Both the position numbers and the translations under genes were made by a program. Positions 5,763 through 7,569 of a stretch of DNA of 7,569 nucleotides are shown here, piece by piece (the first letter of the stretch is position 1; each line of letters opens with the position of its first letter). Source of the DNA: a bacterium (GTDB lineage Bacteria; Krumholzibacteriota; Krumholzibacteriia; JACNKJ01); contig JACNKJ010000194.1 of the NCBI GenBank assembly GCA_014382085.1, positions 1 to 7,569 of the forward strand, read 5' to 3'. Below the pieces are notes generated by a model. That model was not told the origin of the DNA and did not search any database. It saw only the letters and a list, made by a program, of their open reading frames with translations.

Positions 5763-6544
5763 GGGCGGCTATCCAGAGTAATGAACCCGTGTTTCGCGAA
5801 GATTTCTCGAGCCTCGGGTCCAAGCAGCCAGTCGTAGAACCGGTGGGCGCCCTCGCCGGGATCTCTGCCGTCCGGTTCGGCCAGCATGGCCAAGGGGTAG
5901 ACGATAGGCATGTGCCGCGGCGGATCGCCCAGAGCCAGGGGCTCGAAACCTGCAGCCTTGGCGTCGCTGACGTAGACGATGCCCGCATCCGCTTCGCCGC
6001 GCTCCACATAGGCCAGGGCCGCTCGTACATCCTGGGCGGGAAGCAGGCGATCCTTCACGGCATTCCATAGCCCCGCCTCCTCGAGCCACGCTTTGGCGTA
6101 GATGCCCGCGGGCACGTGGGAAGGATCGCCCAGAGCCAGGCGCTGCAGGGCCCGGCCGCGCAGGCCCGCGGCATTTTCCAGACGAATGGGATTGCCCATG
6201 GGAACGATGAGGGCCAGGCGATTGCTAAGCAGGTCGCAGCTGTGAATGACGCGGTCCGAGTGTTGCTCGGCATAGTCCATCCATTCGGCGTTGGCGGACA
6301 GAAAGACGCTGGCCGGTGCGCCTTGGCTGATTTGCCTTGCCAGGGTCGAACTACTGGCGAGAACGGGCGTCACGTGCAGGGAGTCGCGGGTGTTCCAAGT
6401 TTGGCAGATCTCGCGCGCAGCATCGCTGAGGCTGGCGGCGGCATAGAATTGCAGATCGGCATCCTTGTGCAAAAAACTAGTGTCACAAGACGATGTGCAC
6501 AACAGACCAGTGATCAAGACTCCCAGGTAAACTAATCTGTGCAC
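5759..6544 (-). CDS. modA: molybdate-binding protein of the ABC transporter, probable lipoprotein, GTG start
   Basis: A 261-residue extracytoplasmic protein that captures molybdate/tungstate for ModB-ModC. Family motifs: FYAAASLSDA (33-42), SSSTLARQISQGAPASVFLS (64-83), LALGDPSHVPAGIYAKAWLE, and DVRAALAYVERGEADAGIVY (172-191), which holds the equivalents of the oxyanion-contacting Val (173) and Tyr (191). The reading frame is open upstream to 6757, across the divergent gene, but the only sensible start is GTG at 6544: it is followed by HRLVYLGVLITGLLCTSSC, a short basic-hydrophobic signal. Cys20 is preceded by Thr-Ser-Ser, a weak lipobox, and followed by Asp21; in E. coli Asp at +2 keeps a lipoprotein in the inner membrane, fitting an ABC binding protein. 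The GGAGG site (6557-6561) is 12 nt from the GTG, longer than ideal. The signal region is much lower in GC than the mature part. Confidence 0.94.
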   Translation of the reverse strand: MHRLVYLGVLITGLLCTSSCDTSFLHKDADLQFYAAASLSDAAREICQTWNTRDSLHVTPVLASSSTLARQISQGAPASVFLSANAEWMDYAEQHSDRVIHSCDLLSNRLALIVPMGNPIRLENAAGLRGRALQRLALGDPSHVPAGIYAKAWLEEAGLWNAVKDRLLPAQDVRAALAYVERGEADAGIVYVSDAKAAGFEPLALGDPPRHMPIVYPLAMLAEPDGRDPGEGAHRFYDWLLGPEAREIFAKHGFITLDSRP

Positions 6545-6632
6545 AGCGAATCCAATCCTCCAAGTAATTGAATTGAGTTGAATGCCAATTGAAACGATAG
6601 CACAAATTGAGGTGAACGATGGTATGGTAGTA

Positions 6633-6662
6633 TTGATTCTCTCGGTGTCGACCTTGTATGCT
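6633..6662 (+). promoter_or_regulatory. weak candidate promoter for the unknown membrane gene
   Basis: TTGATT (6633-6638) and TATGCT (6657-6662) each match 4/6 consensus bases with an 18-nt spacer; start would be near 6669, followed by AGGGAGA (6681-6687) and the ATG at 6693. An alternative extended -10, TGGTAGTAT, lies just upstream. The region is AT-rich, so chance matches are likely. No clear minus-strand promoter for modA and no ModE-type operator could be picked out in 6545-6692. Confidence 0.3.
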
Positions 6663-6692
6663 GACGATTGATCCTGTCCAAGGGAGAGTGTC

Positions 6693-7136
6693 ATGAATGA
6701 GCCGAGTAAGAAGCTTGAATTCGATCTTAGCGTCGAATCTGTTCGGGAGCTACTCAACCAACTCTACCGAGAGCTACGAGCCTATCGGACCAAAGAATTC
6801 CAGACATTTATTTTCGCATTTCCGATAATTGGTGCAGGCCTACTACCAGAGCTCGCCAAGCTTGAATCCCTACGAATACTCCTCACATTCTTTGCCATAA
6901 TGAACATTTTCTATATCGTGAAAAACCACCATCGCATGGCTCTCATTAAGGCTGAGATCGTCCACCTTCAAGAGGTTCTAATGCTCAACGATGTCTTGGA
7001 TCATCTTAAGCCGAAAGAATGGCCGGGAAAGCCATTTGTCTTACATCTAGGAACTGGTCTATATGTTTTGATCCTGACACTCGAAATGGCATTCCTGTGG
7101 TTCTGGTTCAATATTCGGGATTTCACCGGTGAGTGA
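6693..7136 (+). CDS. small membrane protein of unknown function
   Basis: A 147-residue protein I do not recognise. It has an acidic/basic soluble N-terminus rich in Leu and Glu/Arg (1-36, probably helical: SVRELLNQLYRELRAYRTKE). Hydrophobic segments follow at about 37-53 (TFIFAFPIIGAGLL) and 60-76 (LRILLTFFAIMNIFYIV). A charged cytoplasmic-looking helix with KNHHR and AEIVHLQEVL comes next (77-112), then a longer hydrophobic segment at about 115-139 rich in aromatic residues (FLWFWF). There is no signal peptide or known catalytic motif. The AGGGAGA ribosome site 5 nt before the ATG, and full-length open frame in an AT-richer region, support a real gene. Base composition differs sharply from the flanking genes, suggesting acquisition. 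It overlaps the DinB-like gene by 8 nt and may be co-translated with it. Small multi-helix proteins of this shape occur as accessory or effector proteins, but nothing here proves such a role. Confidence 0.8.
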   Translation: MNEPSKKLEFDLSVESVRELLNQLYRELRAYRTKEFQTFIFAFPIIGAGLLPELAKLESLRILLTFFAIMNIFYIVKNHHRMALIKAEIVHLQEVLMLNDVLDHLKPKEWPGKPFVLHLGTGLYVLILTLEMAFLWFWFNIRDFTGE

Positions 7137-7569
7137 TTCTAATAGAGAAGGATCGCGGCTTTGGGTTGAGCGCCGTTTCGCATTCGATTTTCCCGCAGAA
7201 ATCTATCCCATGCTCATCGAACGTCTGCGAGGCACTCCAGCTCGCCTGGAGGAACGCGTTCTGGAACTGACGCGGCAAATCCTGGTGAAGCGACCTGATC
7301 ATGGTTGGTCCATTCAGGAGCACGCGGGCCACCTCATCGAAGTGGAGGCCTTGTTCGACGGACGGCTTGGTGAATATGAGGAGGGTCGTGCCGAGTTGCG
7401 TCCGGCCGATATGAGCAATCGTCGAACGGAGGAAGCGGGTTTCAACGAGCTTCAAGTTGAGGATGTGCTTTCCACCTTTCGCGGGGTGCGTACCGGATTC
7501 GTGGAGCGCCTTGAATCCTGGCCACACGAACGATTCAGACAGACTGCGCTCCATCCCCGATTGAAAACG
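7129..7569 (+). CDS. DinB-superfamily (DUF664/DinB_2-like) protein, 3' end outside window
   Basis: The first 147 residues of a four-helix-bundle DinB-family protein; the frame is open to the right edge. Recognisable are FDFPAEIYPMLIERLRGTPARLEERV (19-44) and the metal-site helix GWSIQEHAGHLIEVEALFDGRL (59-80), whose His68 is the expected first metal ligand (WSxxEHxxHL). HPRLKT (142-147) stands where the family approaches the last helix, with its His pair beyond the edge. Members bind a divalent metal and include thiol-dependent transferases (bacillithiol/mycothiol S-transferases) as well as many of unknown role; the substrate here is unknown. The start is uncertain: GTG at 7129 is the first credible codon, overlapping the upstream stop by 8 nt with no good ribosome site; the frame stays open further upstream, and the next in-frame ATG (Met28) would remove part of the conserved start. 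High GC like the rest of the window, unlike the gene before it. Confidence 0.8.
   Translation, partial: MSDSNREGSRLWVERRFAFDFPAEIYPMLIERLRGTPARLEERVLELTRQILVKRPDHGWSIQEHAGHLIEVEALFDGRLGEYEEGRAELRPADMSNRRTEEAGFNELQVEDVLSTFRGVRTGFVERLESWPHERFRQTALHPRLKT

Larger units (their letters stand above)
6465..7136. other. low-GC segment covering modA signal codons, divergent region and unknown membrane gene
   Basis: Counting directly, 6481-6720 has 105 of 240 G+C and 6721-6960 has 109 of 240 (about 45%), whereas 6121-6180 within modA has 44 of 60 (73%). The drop begins at the codons linking the modA signal to its mature domain and ends at about the start of the DinB gene. I see no integrase, transposase, terminal inverted repeat or target-site duplication at the edges. 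The segment most likely has a different origin from its flanks (inference). Confidence 0.6.

Noticed and set aside
6545..6692. ModE operator or molybdenum-cofactor riboswitch upstream of modA
   Set aside because: No ATCGnTATATA-type inverted repeat and no riboswitch-like set of stems could be seen; the AT-rich TTGAATT-like repetition here looks like simple sequence.
6545..6757. In-frame N-terminal extension of modA across the divergent gene start
   Set aside because: No in-frame start codon with a ribosome site, low-complexity translation, and it would overlap the divergent coding gene; GTG at 6544 directly precedes the signal peptide.
7123..7554. Minus-strand open frame of 143 codons at the right end
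   Set aside because: It is opposite the DinB-like gene, whose plus-strand translation contains clear family motifs.
1..7569. CRISPR array, tRNA, insertion sequence, toxin-antitoxin pair or phage module
   Set aside because: No spaced direct repeats, cloverleaf, transposase/integrase motif or terminal inverted repeats were found on either strand.

Overview
The window reads as a stretch of a GC-rich, two-membrane (Gram-negative-type) bacterial chromosome. Two lipoproteins, a signal-peptide protein that looks like an outer-membrane beta-barrel, and -35/-10 style promoters support this. The lineage cannot be fixed from the sequence; an uncultured FCB-group-like or related phylum is possible but is only a guess. 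I see no tRNA, rRNA, CRISPR array, transposase, integrase or phage gene.

Layout. Six of the nine genes are metabolic or transport genes of recognisable families. Positions 1-6544 lie entirely on the minus strand, so in transcription order they read: modA (5759-6544), modB (5079-5762), modC (4400-5086), pckA (2609-4267), a DUF4920-type lipoprotein (2131-2592), an outer-membrane barrel-like protein (1359-2027) and an ALDH7-family aldehyde dehydrogenase cut off by the left edge (1-1173). On the plus strand, diverging from modA, are a small three-segment membrane protein of unknown function (6693-7136) and a DinB-superfamily protein cut off by the right edge (7129-7569).

How the genes work together. 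modABC is a tightly overlapping operon (4-nt and 8-nt overlaps) for ATP-driven molybdate uptake; the binding protein appears to be a lipoprotein. pckA (oxaloacetate to PEP, gluconeogenesis) has its own near-consensus promoter and is followed after 16 nt by the lipoprotein gene, so the two are probably co-transcribed up to a strong hairpin-plus-T terminator at 2056-2083. The barrel gene starts only 28 nt past that terminator, and its probable promoter (-35 TTGACG, 17-nt spacer, -10 TAGAAT) lies so that transcription would start inside the 5' arm of the hairpin. New transcripts would then escape the terminator that stops readthrough. A weaker version of the same arrangement precedes the aldehyde dehydrogenase gene.

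The region of most evolutionary interest is about 6465-7136. It is clearly lower in GC (214 of 480 bases, 45%, over 6481-6960; the line 6121-6180 inside modA is 44 of 60, 73%). It contains the modA signal-peptide codons, the divergent promoter region and the whole unknown membrane-protein gene, and it ends where the DinB gene begins with an 8-nt overlap. This suggests imported DNA joined into the 5' ends of two resident genes. I found no convincing evidence of a wholly new multi-gene system; the unknown membrane gene and the promoter/terminator overlaps are the best leads.
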